DNA from: Pseudochelatococcus lubricantis
GTDB taxonomy: Bacteria > Pseudomonadota > Alphaproteobacteria > Rhizobiales > Beijerinckiaceae
Direction of reading: 5' to 3'
DNA length: 64,000 nucleotides
Assembly: GCF_042432495.1 (NCBI RefSeq)
Contig: NZ_JBHLXC010000012.1
Location: 186,001 to 250,000, forward strand
Made by a program: the position numbers and the translations under genes. Below, in pieces: positions 1 to 9,085 of the stretch (position 1 is its first letter; each line of letters opens with the position of its first letter). The notes beneath the pieces are model-generated. The model did not search any database, was not told the origin of the DNA, and saw nothing but the letters and a program-made list of their open reading frames with translations.

Positions 1-366
1 GGTCCACACCGCAACGCCGCAACTGGCCGCGATGCGGGAAGCGAGGGATTGCATCAGCCTGGCGGCCACCTCCACCGGCTCGATGCGCCGCATCGCGCGG
101 ATTCCGATGCTGAGCGAGGCCGGGCCGAGGTCGTATCGCCCCGTCGCCTCGTCCTGCGCCACCAGCCGCTCCCGAACGAGGCTCTGCATATAGCGGTGCG
201 CCGTGGAAGGGCCGGTCTGAGCCTGCCGGGCAAGCTCGTTGAGGGCCATAGCCCCCTCCGCCTTCGCCAGTATTTCAAGGAAACGCGCCGCAATCGACAC
301 GGACTGGATGGTCCCGGAACGCTTGTCCCGGTCGCGTTCCTTGCTGCCGGGTTGATTCGGCTTCAC
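1..366 (-). CDS. IclR-family transcriptional regulator, N-terminal part (cut by window edge)
   Basis: The first 122 codons are present; the ligand-binding domain lies outside the window. The GTG start at 366 is preceded by AAGGAG with about 8 nt spacing. Residues about 15-75 form an IclR winged helix-turn-helix: 'ALNELARQAQTGPSTAHRY' followed by a segment ending in 'RYDLGPASL', the usual end of the DNA-binding domain. IclR proteins bind promoters of catabolic or transport genes and respond to a small metabolite. The gene faces away from the TonB receptor gene and probably controls genes left of the window. Family call is firm, the ligand unknown. Confidence 0.85.
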   Translation of the reverse strand, partial: MKPNQPGSKERDRDKRSGTIQSVSIAARFLEILAKAEGAMALNELARQAQTGPSTAHRYMQSLVRERLVAQDEATGRYDLGPASLSIGIRAMRRIEPVEVAARLMQSLASRIAASCGVAVWT

Positions 367-1041
367 GGCTGGGACTCCTTATCGGCGGGCGGAAAACAGA
401 AGGGGTCTGGAAACACAGTCATGGCATTCAACGACAGGGCTGGAATAGCGTGGACGACGGCGGCGCGACCCGGACGGGTTGCTGTTTATCACCGGAAACG
501 CACGGTTTCATCGCAGATTGATGCGCAAGGCAAATCTGTTTGCCGCGATCCGTAGCCGGATCCTTCTTCCGTCTGCCGCAATCCGGCAGCGACTCTTGTA
601 AAGGATCAATCCGTTGCCTCCGCATGCATCATGGATATTGCAGGAGCGCATCCCCGCCCCGGCTGTACGCCGAGTAAAGAACATGCACGCGGATAATCGC
701 CGATTCGATCTCCATTTTCAAAATTAGAGTAATTACAGTATTTGCACAACCTTTTGCGCTCTCTCTTTTGCCGATCTACCCGCTCTGCCAAGTCCCGGTG
801 TTGCACAAAGGTCATATAGAGGCCGCCAAACGGGCTTTTTCTTCCAATTGCAGGTTCACGCAATTGTTTTCCGGAATGCGTTCTGGCATGTGGAATGGAA
901 TGAGGCGCAGCCACGTGCGACGGTCGGCGACGGGGCGTATCGCGCCGCCGCACACTTTCGGGTTTCCGTTTCGAGATCACCAGAAGCCAGCAGTTGGAGC
1001 CGGCGGTTGCCCATCGACCGATCAGATGGTGAGGGACGAAT
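367..1041. promoter_or_regulatory. Intergenic region between the IclR gene and the TonB receptor gene
   Basis: About 675 bp with no ORF I can support on either strand; the long antisense reading frames here are high-GC shadows. The stretch 712-750 is markedly AT-rich ('aaaattagagtaattacag') and is the most likely place for a promoter or iron-responsive site of the receptor gene, but I see no clean Irr or RirA box. The receptor start at 1042 has the ribosome-binding sequence GAGGGA about 7 nt upstream. Cobalamin riboswitch signatures were looked for and not seen. Confidence 0.4.
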
Positions 1042-3120
1042 ATGGGATTGAATTCTTTCGCGCGATATCTGCTCGGCAGCGCGAGCATCGCGGCGCTGGC
1101 GCTCCTCGCAGCGCCGGCCCTTGCACAGGAGAACGACGCGGGCGCCGTTCTCGAACTGCCGGAAATCACCGTCAGCGGCGAAAAAATCGAGCGCAGCCTG
1201 CAAAGGACCGCCAGTTCGGTCACTGTGCTGACGGCGAAGGACATCGCGCGCAAGGTGGGGGCGACTTCGGTCACGGAAGCGATCCAGGGCGTGCCGAACG
1301 TGGTCTTTCCGGATTCGGTCAGCGCGCCGGTTATCCGCGGCCAGGATACGCAAGGGCCCAACTCCGGCGCGGGCGCCTTCTTCGCCGGCACGGTGCCGCG
1401 CGCGCCCGTCAACGTCGATGGGCACTACCTGAACTTCAACGAGTTCTATTTCGGCACGACATCGGTCTGGGACGTCAGAAGCATCGAGGTATTCCGCGGC
1501 CCGCAGACGACGTCGCAGGGCGCGAACGCGACTGCTGGCGCGATCATCGTCAACACCAACGATCCGACCTTTACGCCAGAGGCAGCCTATCAGACAGAGT
1601 TCGGCAGCTACGACACGAAGCGGGCCTCGTTCATGCTCTCGGGTCCCCTCGTCAAGGATGAACTGGCGGCGCGCATCGCGCTCGACTATTCCGGCCGCGA
1701 TACGTTCATCGACTACATCAATCCGGGCTTCGTACCCGGCGATACCAATCTTGACTTCCAGAACGTCAATGCCCGCCTCAAGCTGCTCTGGCAGCCCACC
1801 GCGATCCCGGGCCTCGAAGCGAAATTCACCTATTCGTACAATTCAAGCAACCGGCCGACTCAGGAGGCGGCCACCCGGCCGTTCAGTGACCTCAACAGCA
1901 ACGCGGCGACGATGCCGACGTGGAAGCAGGACACCAACATCGGGATCCTCGACGTCAGCTACGACTTCTCCAACGGATTCAAGTTCTTCAATCAGACGCA
2001 ATATAGCAACTCGACCGTGCACCGCGTAGCCAATGTTCGCGGCAATGGCGATGCGGATATCGACCAGTGGAATGCCTCCAACGAGGCGCGGATCACCTAC
2101 GGCAGCACCGATGATGTTCTGAGCGGTATGGCGGGATTCTACTACGCGCACACGCAATCCGACGAGAATCTGTATGTCGGCGGCACCTCGACCTTCGATG
2201 ACACCAAGCGGAATCTCGGCATCTTCGGCGAGCTGACCTACAAGCTGACCGACAAATGGCGGCTCACCGGCGGGCTGAGGTATCAGCAGGATCAGGTCGA
2301 GCGTCTGGGAACGACGGTCTATAGCCGCATACCCCTTGATTTCGACAAGACGTTTTCGGCGCTTCTGCCCAAGGTCTCGCTGTCCTACGATGTGACGCCG
2401 GACTGGACCGTCGGCGCGCTCGTCAGCCGCGGCTATAATCCCGGCGGCGTCGCGCTGAACCTCAGCTCGGGGCGCTGGCTGACCTTCAAGGACGAGTCGC
2501 TCTGGAACTACGAGCTGTTTACGCGCACGAGCATCCTCGATGGCAGGCTGAACCTGAACGGCAACCTGTTCTACACGGATTTCAAGAATGCGCAGTACAA
2601 TATCCCCGTCGTCATTTCGCCGGGCGTCTTTGAATCGTACACCATCAACGCCGAGAAGGCTCATTCCTACGGCCTTGAGGTCGGGTTCGACTACCGGGTT
2701 CTCGACAGCCTGACGCTCAGGGCGGGCGCTGGCCTGCTCAGCACCGAAATCGAGGAAGTGTCGAGCAATCCTGACTACGCGGGCAACGAGTTCCCGAAGG
2801 CGCCCGGCTACATGTTTAGCCTCGGCGCGAGCTGGGATGTCACTGACAAGTTCAACGTGTCCGCCGATCTCCGCCACACGGGCGGCTCTTACTCCAACGT
2901 CGCCAACTCGGCCGAATACAAGGTCAAGTCCTATACGATCGCCAATGCCCAGGCGAGTTATCAGGTCCATGAGCACTTGCAGGTCTACGGCTATGTCCGA
3001 AACGTTTTCGACGAGCGGGCACCGACATACCTTCAGCAGAACCGCAGCGTGACGGGCGGCATCGAAGCGAGCATGACCATGCCGCGCACCTTCGGTGTCG
3101 GCGTCAAGGGTGCATTCTGA
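1042..3120 (+). CDS. TonB-dependent outer-membrane receptor
   Basis: 692 aa. A signal peptide of about 28 residues ends at ALA-QEND. The plug domain (about 45-155) has 'ITVSGEKIERS' as TonB-box-like start, and 'PVIRGQDTQG' and 'VEVFRGPQ'-type motif 'IEVFRGPQTT'. The rest is a 22-strand-type barrel ending in Phe, as expected for BAM-dependent insertion. Receptors of this type import ferric siderophores or other large ligands with energy from TonB-ExbBD. The next gene starts one base after the stop and encodes a siderophore-type binding protein, so a ferric siderophore is the most likely ligand. Substrate is inferred from context only. Confidence 0.92.
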   Translation: MGLNSFARYLLGSASIAALALLAAPALAQENDAGAVLELPEITVSGEKIERSLQRTASSVTVLTAKDIARKVGATSVTEAIQGVPNVVFPDSVSAPVIRGQDTQGPNSGAGAFFAGTVPRAPVNVDGHYLNFNEFYFGTTSVWDVRSIEVFRGPQTTSQGANATAGAIIVNTNDPTFTPEAAYQTEFGSYDTKRASFMLSGPLVKDELAARIALDYSGRDTFIDYINPGFVPGDTNLDFQNVNARLKLLWQPTAIPGLEAKFTYSYNSSNRPTQEAATRPFSDLNSNAATMPTWKQDTNIGILDVSYDFSNGFKFFNQTQYSNSTVHRVANVRGNGDADIDQWNASNEARITYGSTDDVLSGMAGFYYAHTQSDENLYVGGTSTFDDTKRNLGIFGELTYKLTDKWRLTGGLRYQQDQVERLGTTVYSRIPLDFDKTFSALLPKVSLSYDVTPDWTVGALVSRGYNPGGVALNLSSGRWLTFKDESLWNYELFTRTSILDGRLNLNGNLFYTDFKNAQYNIPVVISPGVFESYTINAEKAHSYGLEVGFDYRVLDSLTLRAGAGLLSTEIEEVSSNPDYAGNEFPKAPGYMFSLGASWDVTDKFNVSADLRHTGGSYSNVANSAEYKVKSYTIANAQASYQVHEHLQVYGYVRNVFDERAPTYLQQNRSVTGGIEASMTMPRTFGVGVKGAF

Positions 3121-3121
3121 G

Positions 3122-4105
3122 ATGCGTGACAACCGGACAGATGCGCTCCGCCGCGCCCTTCTGGCCGTGACAGCGGCCCTGGCGCTCCACCTGCCCGCGC
3201 CCGCCGCTCCTGCGCAGGAAACCGGCTGGCCGCGGACGATCAAGCACGCAGCGGGCGAAATCACGCTTGCGGCAAAGCCCGCGCGGATCGTCTCGACCTC
3301 GCCAAGTCTCACCGGCATTCTGCTCGCCATCGATGTTCCGATCGTTGCGACCGCAGCCACCACGCCCAGCGGCCTGACGGACGGGAAAGGCTACTTTTCC
3401 CAATGGGCCGAGGTGGCTGACGCGCGCGGCGTCGCGGTTCTATACTCCAACCTGAATTTCGATATCGAATCCGTGATAGGCTGGAACCCCGATCTGCTGA
3501 TCGTCTCGGCCGGAGGCGCCGACACCGCCCTTCAACACTATCCGGAGCTTCGGGCGCAGGGTATCCCGACTATCGTCGTCAATTATTTCAACCGACCCTG
3601 GCAGGAGATCGCAACCGAAATCGGCCGGGCCACGGGGCATGAGGCAGAGGCAGCGGCGGCCATCAGGCGTTTCGACGACTATGCCGCCGGGGTCGCCCCA
3701 TCCATAACCCCGCCGGCTGGTCCGGTCACCATCGTCGGATACAATCTCGCCGGCACTTACTCGGTCAGCCGCACCACCAGTCCCCATGCGCAAATTCTCA
3801 AGGCGCTCGGCTTCGAGGTGGCGGGCCTGCCAGAGCACATCCGGGCGGATCCGGCATACAGAGGCTCTGACTTCGGGTTCGTCTCCCGCGAGACCCTGTC
3901 GTCCGCCATCGCCGGCGAAACCGTCTTCCTGCTGAACGGCACGGAGAAGGACGTCGAGACGTTTCTCGCCGATCCGGTCCTCGCCAATCTGCCCGCCGTC
4001 AGGAACCGGCGCGTCTACCCGCTGGGGCCGACCTCCTTCCGCGTCGACTATTACTCCGGGCGCCAGCTCATCGACACCGTCGCCGGCTATTTCCGCAAGT
4101 CATGA
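3122..4105 (+). CDS. Periplasmic ferric-siderophore-type ABC substrate-binding protein
   Basis: 327 aa. The ATG lies one base after the receptor stop; an in-frame upstream start at 3095 would overlap the receptor and is less likely. An N-terminal signal peptide ends near 'PAAPAQETG'. The body has the class III binding-protein pattern: 'PARIVSTSPSLTGILLAI' in the first lobe, 'WNPDLLIVSAGG' before the backbone helix, and 'RRVYPLGPTSFRVDYYSG' near the C terminus. This resembles FepB/FecB proteins that deliver ferric siderophores to FecCD permeases, which follow with a 4-base overlap. Exact siderophore unknown. Confidence 0.88.
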   Translation: MRDNRTDALRRALLAVTAALALHLPAPAAPAQETGWPRTIKHAAGEITLAAKPARIVSTSPSLTGILLAIDVPIVATAATTPSGLTDGKGYFSQWAEVADARGVAVLYSNLNFDIESVIGWNPDLLIVSAGGADTALQHYPELRAQGIPTIVVNYFNRPWQEIATEIGRATGHEAEAAAAIRRFDDYAAGVAPSITPPAGPVTIVGYNLAGTYSVSRTTSPHAQILKALGFEVAGLPEHIRADPAYRGSDFGFVSRETLSSAIAGETVFLLNGTEKDVETFLADPVLANLPAVRNRRVYPLGPTSFRVDYYSGRQLIDTVAGYFRKS

Positions 4106-5148
4106 CGGTCCGTGCGGGAGGAATCGCCGAGGCCCCACTGTCGCACCGGCGCCGGAAGCGCCTGCGGGTACTTGCCGGGGGGCTCCTGCTGCTCGGCCTC
4201 GCCGCCTTTTGCAGCCTGATCGTCGGCTCGCGGCCCATTCCGCTGGGCGCGACGTTCGATGCGCTCGTCGCCTACGACATCCATGACGACCGGCATCTGG
4301 TGATACGGGAACTGCGCGTCCCCCGCACCATCGTCGCCCTGCTTGCCGGCGCGGCTCTGGGTGCCGCGGGGGCGATCATGCAGGCGGCGACGCGCAATCC
4401 GCTTGCGGAACCGGGCCTGCTCGGCATCAATGCCGGGGCAGCGGTCGCCGTGGTCATCGGGATCGCGGCCTTCGATCTGACGTCGATGACGCAATACGTC
4501 TGGTTCGGCATAGCTGGCGCGGGTTTCGCCGGCATCGCCGTCTTCGTTCTCGGCCGGGCGCACGAGACGGGCACCAACCCGGTGCGCCTCGTGCTCGCCG
4601 GCGCCGGTCTGTCGATCATGCTGACGGCGATCACGGGGATTGTCATCATCAACGCGCCGCTGGCGGTTTTCGACGATTTCCGGAAATGGTCGGCGGGGTC
4701 GATAGAAGGAAGAGGGTTCGATGTCGTCGGCGTGCTCGCCGTCGCGGTCCCGGCAGGGCTGGCGACGGCCTTCGCCATCTCGGGGCGCCTCAACGCCGTG
4801 GCGCTGGGCATGGACCTTGGCCGGGCGCTCGGGGTGAACGTCCGCACCACATGGTTTCTCGCATGCGTGTCGATCATGCTGCTGACAGGCGCAGCGACCG
4901 CGGGCGCGGGGCCGATCGGGTTTGTCGGTCTGGTCGCGCCGCACCTCGCGCGGATGACGACAGGTCCGGATTTCCGGTGGATACTGCCCTGTTCAGCGCT
5001 CTTCGCAGCCGTGCTGCTGCTCGGCGCCGACATCCTCGGCCGGGTCATCGCCGCACCCTCGGAGGTCGCGGCCGGGATCATCGCCGCCCTGATCGGCGGC
5101 CCTTTCCTGATCGCCGTGGTGCGTAGATCCCGCCTGACGAAACTATGA
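4102..5148 (+). CDS. FecCD-family siderophore ABC transporter permease
   Basis: 348 aa, the usual length for this family. The ATG overlaps the stop of the binding-protein gene (ATGA), showing translational coupling. About ten hydrophobic segments; hallmark stretches are 'LRVPRTIVALLAGAALGAAG' (about 74-93), 'NPLAEPGLLGINAGA', and 'GPIGFVGLVAPHLARM' (about 270-285), the last being part of the ATPase contact region. It forms a heterodimer with the next gene product in the inner membrane. No ATPase gene accompanies the pair, so an ATPase encoded elsewhere must energise it. Confidence 0.93.
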   Translation: MTVRAGGIAEAPLSHRRRKRLRVLAGGLLLLGLAAFCSLIVGSRPIPLGATFDALVAYDIHDDRHLVIRELRVPRTIVALLAGAALGAAGAIMQAATRNPLAEPGLLGINAGAAVAVVIGIAAFDLTSMTQYVWFGIAGAGFAGIAVFVLGRAHETGTNPVRLVLAGAGLSIMLTAITGIVIINAPLAVFDDFRKWSAGSIEGRGFDVVGVLAVAVPAGLATAFAISGRLNAVALGMDLGRALGVNVRTTWFLACVSIMLLTGAATAGAGPIGFVGLVAPHLARMTTGPDFRWILPCSALFAAVLLLGADILGRVIAAPSEVAAGIIAALIGGPFLIAVVRRSRLTKL

Positions 5149-6182
5149 AATCCGCCCTCCCCTCCGTTCTTCGGCTCGGGTCGCTCTCTGTCTTGTGGAG
5201 ACCGCGCGCGGCCCTCGTCTGCGGCCTGCTCGCGCTTGCCGGTGCAGCGCTGGGCATCCTGCTTATGGGAACGGGAACACTGCCCCTCACGCCCGGAGAA
5301 GTTCTCTCCAGCCTCCTCGGCACGGGGGAAAACCCGACGGCGGACCGCATCGTGCTGCGAATCCGGCTGCCGCGCGTGGCGACGGCGATGCTCGTCGGCG
5401 CGGCGCTGGGCATGGCCGGCTCCATCTTCCAGTCCATTTCCCGCAACGCGCTCGGCTCTCCGGACATCATCGGCTTCACGACCGGGGCCGCGACGGGCGC
5501 CATCGTGCAGATCATCCTCTTCAATGCCGGCCCGTTCGAAACCGCGCTGGCAGCGGCGCTTTCGGGCATGGGCACGGCGGGAGTCGTCTTCCTGCTCTCG
5601 ATGCAGGGGCGCTCCACGGGCGGCTACCGTCTCGTGCTGGTCGGCATCGGCGTGGGCGCGATCATGTCCGGCGTCAATACCGTCCTCCTCGTCATGGGCG
5701 ACCTCGACCGGGCCTCCGCCGCGCAGATCTGGCTCTCCGGTTCCCTCAACACGCGCACGTGGTTCCACGTCGTGCCTGCCGCCGTGGGCCTTGCGGTCGT
5801 TATGCCGGTCGCCATTCTGCACGCTCGACGCATCGACCTGCTGGAAATGGGCGACGACGCAGCGAGCCAGCTCGGTGTCAATGTGGAGCGAACGCGGCTC
5901 GTCATGGTCATGACCGCCGTCGGCCTGACAGCGCTTGCCACGGCCGCCACCGGCCCGATCGCGTTCATCGCACTCGCCGGCCCGCAGCTCGCCCGCCGTC
6001 TGACGCGCTCGCCCGGCGTGCCGCTGGTGTCCGGCGCGTGCATGGGCGCTATCCTTCTCCTCGCCGCCGATCTACTGAGCCAGCGATTTCCCTTCAACGT
6101 CAGCCTGCCGATCGGGCTGACGACCGGCCTTCTGGGTGGCTTCTACCTCCTGCTGCTGCTCACCCGCAGCCCGAAGGTCTGA
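5145..6182 (+). CDS. FecCD-family siderophore ABC transporter permease, second subunit
   Basis: 345 aa, start overlapping the previous stop by four bases. It shows the same family hallmarks: 'LRIRLPRVATAMLVGAALGM' (about 66-85), 'NALGSPDIIGFTTGA', 'GPIAFIALAGPQLARRL' (about 275-291). It is FepG/FhuB-half-like and would pair with the preceding permease to make the inner-membrane channel. It is the last gene of the four-gene transport operon; a perfect 12-bp inverted repeat begins five bases after its stop, and no ATP-binding subunit follows. Confidence 0.93.
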   Translation: MKSALPSVLRLGSLSVLWRPRAALVCGLLALAGAALGILLMGTGTLPLTPGEVLSSLLGTGENPTADRIVLRIRLPRVATAMLVGAALGMAGSIFQSISRNALGSPDIIGFTTGAATGAIVQIILFNAGPFETALAAALSGMGTAGVVFLLSMQGRSTGGYRLVLVGIGVGAIMSGVNTVLLVMGDLDRASAAQIWLSGSLNTRTWFHVVPAAVGLAVVMPVAILHARRIDLLEMGDDAASQLGVNVERTRLVMVMTAVGLTALATAATGPIAFIALAGPQLARRLTRSPGVPLVSGACMGAILLLAADLLSQRFPFNVSLPIGLTTGLLGGFYLLLLLTRSPKV

Positions 6183-6898
6183 TAGCGTATCTCGACGATG
6201 ATAACTCGTCGAGATACGGCCAGGCCGTTGCGACGCTTGACTAAAACCCGCACGCGAGCGGTCGACGATCGGGCGCTTTGGTATGATTGCCGCGCTGTCA
6301 TTACCTACCCGCCGGCCGATCTCCGTCGCGCCGGTACGAACGGACGATTCGCGGGCGAAGTACCGCCTGATTTCGATCCGGACATCCCGGCATTCAGAGG
6401 AACGCGGCAGAGTGAAGCTTTTCGACAACATAGACCGGTGAATATCAAAAAGTTTCTATTGAAACCAGCCTGCACTGAAGGATACTAAGGGATATTCTCA
6501 GGAAATTTAATTAACTTATTGATGAGCAATAAATAATATGCCGTTTTCCCATAAGTTGAATGTACATTCATCCCCGATATTGGCCCCAATCGGGCAGAAG
6601 GCGGTCCTCCAGCGCCGCCTTGTCCAATCGCTAAAAAATTAGAAATAAATATTGTTTTTCAATATGTTAATTTATTATTCCTTCTCACTGTTTGTTATCG
6701 TGAATATCTTACCTGTCTGCGCATAGCGTTTACTCTATGTTCTGCGCTATGGTTTATAATCAATTCCGTTATGCTAATAAGACTGCACCTCGCGGCAATC
6801 TCAGCGGTGCTCAATATGCATAATAGGACGGACGGGCCGATCTCGGCCTCTTGCTCTGTGGATCGCGTATCTGGCCTGCAGACCGGTCGTGTGGGTCG
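6183..6898. promoter_or_regulatory. AT-rich leader region of the exopolysaccharide locus
   Basis: About 715 bp without a supportable gene. The first part holds the hairpin at 6187-6217. From about 6485 to 6770 the base composition shifts sharply to AT, with runs such as 'aatttaattaacttattg' and a palindrome 'atattg-ttttt-caatat' at 6649-6665. This looks like a complex promoter for the polysaccharide genes, of the kind bound by regulators that prefer AT-rich DNA. No individual promoter element is convincing. Confidence 0.45.
6187..6217. terminator. Perfect 12-bp inverted repeat after the siderophore operon
   Basis: Arms at 6187-6198 and 6206-6217 are perfectly complementary (gtatctcgacga / tcgtcgagatac) with a 7-nt loop. 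It starts five bases after the permease stop, the place expected for a terminator or for an mRNA-3'-end stabilising hairpin. There is no T-run after it on either strand, so classic intrinsic termination is doubtful. A protein-binding palindrome is an alternative. Confidence 0.5.
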
Positions 6899-9085
6899 AT
6901 GACGCACGAGCACACGAATGTCCATCGTGGTTCGTCCGAGCCTGCGCCGCAGAGCAGAGCCGTCGCGGGCAAGCAGTCCTCCTATCCCGACCGCGGGCCG
7001 CGGTCGGCTATCTACCGCATTACCCTGCGGGACATTTTCGTCACCATCGCCTACTACCGGCGCGTCGCCATTCTGGCCGCGCTCATCCCGATCCTGATCG
7101 GCATTTCGGCGGCCATCGAAACCCATACCGTCTATACGGCTGAAGGCTTGCTGATGGTGCTCGTCACCCGTGAGCAGGTCGGCAGCGAAAACCTGACGGA
7201 GACGGTGCCGACGCTGCTGTCCATCGAGGGATTGAAGGCGGTGGAAAGCGAGGTCAGCATCATCGGCAGTTCCGATGTCATCCGCGCCACCATCGACGAG
7301 ATTGGCGCCGAAACGCTGTTTCCCGGCGCGACGGGGCGGTGGCGCGCCGTTCTCTCCCTGCTTCGGCCGCCCTACACGGAAGACCAGCTCATCCAGCGAT
7401 TCCGCGACCAGCTCGATGTCAGGGCGCAGTCGGGATCCAATATCATTCAGGTGCATTTCAGCCACACGGACCGCGCCCTCGCCGCCCGGGTAACGGATAC
7501 GCTGATCGGGAAATATCTCGATCATCGCCGGGCGCTGTTCGAGAGCCCGCGCTCGGGTTTGCTGGCCGAGCAGGTCAGACTGCTCGCGGCACAGCTTGAG
7601 GCGAAGGAAACCGAGATTCACCAGCTCAAGGCGACGGCGAACATCATCGACATCTCGCAGGATCGCGTGCTGGCCGCCAATCAGGTCGATAGCGTGCTCC
7701 AGCGGACGCGACAGATCCGCGAGCGGCGCGAGGCCGTCATCGGACAACTCGCCAGAGCCCAGGAGCAACTGACGGGCCTTGACAACAAGGTTTTCGATTC
7801 CCGCCAGGTCAGCAACTCGGCCCCCAACGACGATCCCAATCTGCTGACAAGACTGCTGGCCGAACGCCAACAGCTGCTCGGCAAATATGCGGCCAGTCAC
7901 CCCGCCGTCCAGGCGATCGACAGGCAGATTGCCGCGGTCCGCGACAGCGTCCGCCAGTCCGAGCGGCAGCCCATATGGACGAACAGCGAGGTGCGTAACC
8001 CCGCCATCGCCTTCGTCGGCAACATGATCATCACCCTGAAGATCGAAAGCGACGCCCTCGACCGGCAGCTGACCGAACTGGCCTCGCAGCATGCCGCGGC
8101 GGAGAAGCGCGTGAGCGAATTGCTGGACGCGGACAGGCAGCTCACCCGACAGACGCGGGAACAGGAAATTCTCAACACGACGTACAGGGACTATGTACAG
8201 CGTGCGGAAGCGGCGAAGATCAACGAGGAGACGGTCGCGCAGCGCAGGTCCAACGTGCGGCTCGTGCAATCGCCGCAGGACGCCGTGACCAGCCGCAACA
8301 TGGCCCTGCCGTTCCTGATCGCCGGCCTGTTCGGCGGCGTGCTGTTCGGCGCTGCCGCCGTCGGCTGCGCGACCGTGCTGCGGTCCACCTTCATCAGCCC
8401 CGGCGAGGCGGAGCGGGAGACGCTTCTGCCCGCTCTCGCGGTTTTTCCGGATGGCGCCCTCAGCCCTGGCGCGGCGGAGCGGGAGGTAACCGTGTCCGCG
8501 CTGGTGGCCCGGCTGTTCGGCGCGCCGGTCGACGACCGTTCGCTCGCCGTGCTGATGGTGACGGATGTCGATGCGGCCGACGACAAGCGCCATCTGATCG
8601 AGGCGATGGCCTGCGAGTTATGTGTGAAGCAGCAACGGAAGGTGCTGCTGGTCGAGACAACGGCTGCGAACTCCGTCCTGACGGGCGAGACGCGGTCCCT
8701 CGCCGTCGCGCCAGCCCTCGCGGAACTCGGCGTGCCTGTGTCGCAGGGGCCCGTGGCAGGCCTCCATATCGCGCGGATGACCGGCGCATCGCTGCTGGAC
8801 AACCCGCATTCGCTCGCCGGTTCCCCGCAGCAGCTCTTCGACACGTTGCGCTCGCAATACGACGCGGTGCTGTTATCGATGGCCGCTTCCGACAACGTTC
8901 CGCTAACGCAATATCTGGCGTCGGCGGTCGACGCCTCGCTGCTGGTCGTGCGGGCCGAGCGTTCGCGCGGACCTGTGGTCCTCTGGCTGCGCGATCTCAT
9001 TCTGGATGCCGGCGGCGGCATCGTCGGCTTTGTCTTCACGGGCAGAAAGTTCTACTTGCCGGAGAGGCTCTACAAATGGTCGTGA
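6899..9085 (+). CDS. Wzz/ExoP-type polysaccharide co-polymerase with degenerate kinase domain
   Basis: 728 aa from the ATG at 6899 (a TTG at 6851 in frame is possible but has no better ribosome-binding site). The N-terminal Wzz region starts with a membrane segment around 'VAILAALIPILIGISAAIE'. A long periplasmic coiled-coil region follows (about 190-450), then a second membrane segment 'LPFLIAGLFGGVLFGAAAVG'. The C-terminal domain (about 520-728) has the fold order of bacterial tyrosine kinases, but where the Walker A GKS loop belongs it reads 'DVDAADDKRHL', and there is no tyrosine-rich tail. It probably sets chain length and couples polymerisation to export without ATP-dependent autophosphorylation. 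Confidence 0.87.
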   Translation: MTHEHTNVHRGSSEPAPQSRAVAGKQSSYPDRGPRSAIYRITLRDIFVTIAYYRRVAILAALIPILIGISAAIETHTVYTAEGLLMVLVTREQVGSENLTETVPTLLSIEGLKAVESEVSIIGSSDVIRATIDEIGAETLFPGATGRWRAVLSLLRPPYTEDQLIQRFRDQLDVRAQSGSNIIQVHFSHTDRALAARVTDTLIGKYLDHRRALFESPRSGLLAEQVRLLAAQLEAKETEIHQLKATANIIDISQDRVLAANQVDSVLQRTRQIRERREAVIGQLARAQEQLTGLDNKVFDSRQVSNSAPNDDPNLLTRLLAERQQLLGKYAASHPAVQAIDRQIAAVRDSVRQSERQPIWTNSEVRNPAIAFVGNMIITLKIESDALDRQLTELASQHAAAEKRVSELLDADRQLTRQTREQEILNTTYRDYVQRAEAAKINEETVAQRRSNVRLVQSPQDAVTSRNMALPFLIAGLFGGVLFGAAAVGCATVLRSTFISPGEAERETLLPALAVFPDGALSPGAAEREVTVSALVARLFGAPVDDRSLAVLMVTDVDAADDKRHLIEAMACELCVKQQRKVLLVETTAANSVLTGETRSLAVAPALAELGVPVSQGPVAGLHIARMTGASLLDNPHSLAGSPQQLFDTLRSQYDAVLLSMAASDNVPLTQYLASAVDASLLVVRAERSRGPVVLWLRDLILDAGGGIVGFVFTGRKFYLPERLYKWS

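Noticed and set aside
600..1041. Cobalamin riboswitch before the TonB receptor
   Set aside because: The receptor and FecCD-type transporter made this plausible, but the conserved B12-box and helix elements are not present.
1843..3363. 506-codon antisense ORF across the TonB receptor gene
   Set aside because: High-GC shadow frame opposite a clear receptor; Arg/Val-rich, no domain, no ribosome-binding site. The same applies to other long antisense ORFs such as 4272-5822, 6695-8593, 60677-62062 and 61896-63674.
6851..6898. Upstream TTG start for the co-polymerase
   Set aside because: No ribosome-binding site and the extra residues are not part of the family; ATG 6899 preferred.
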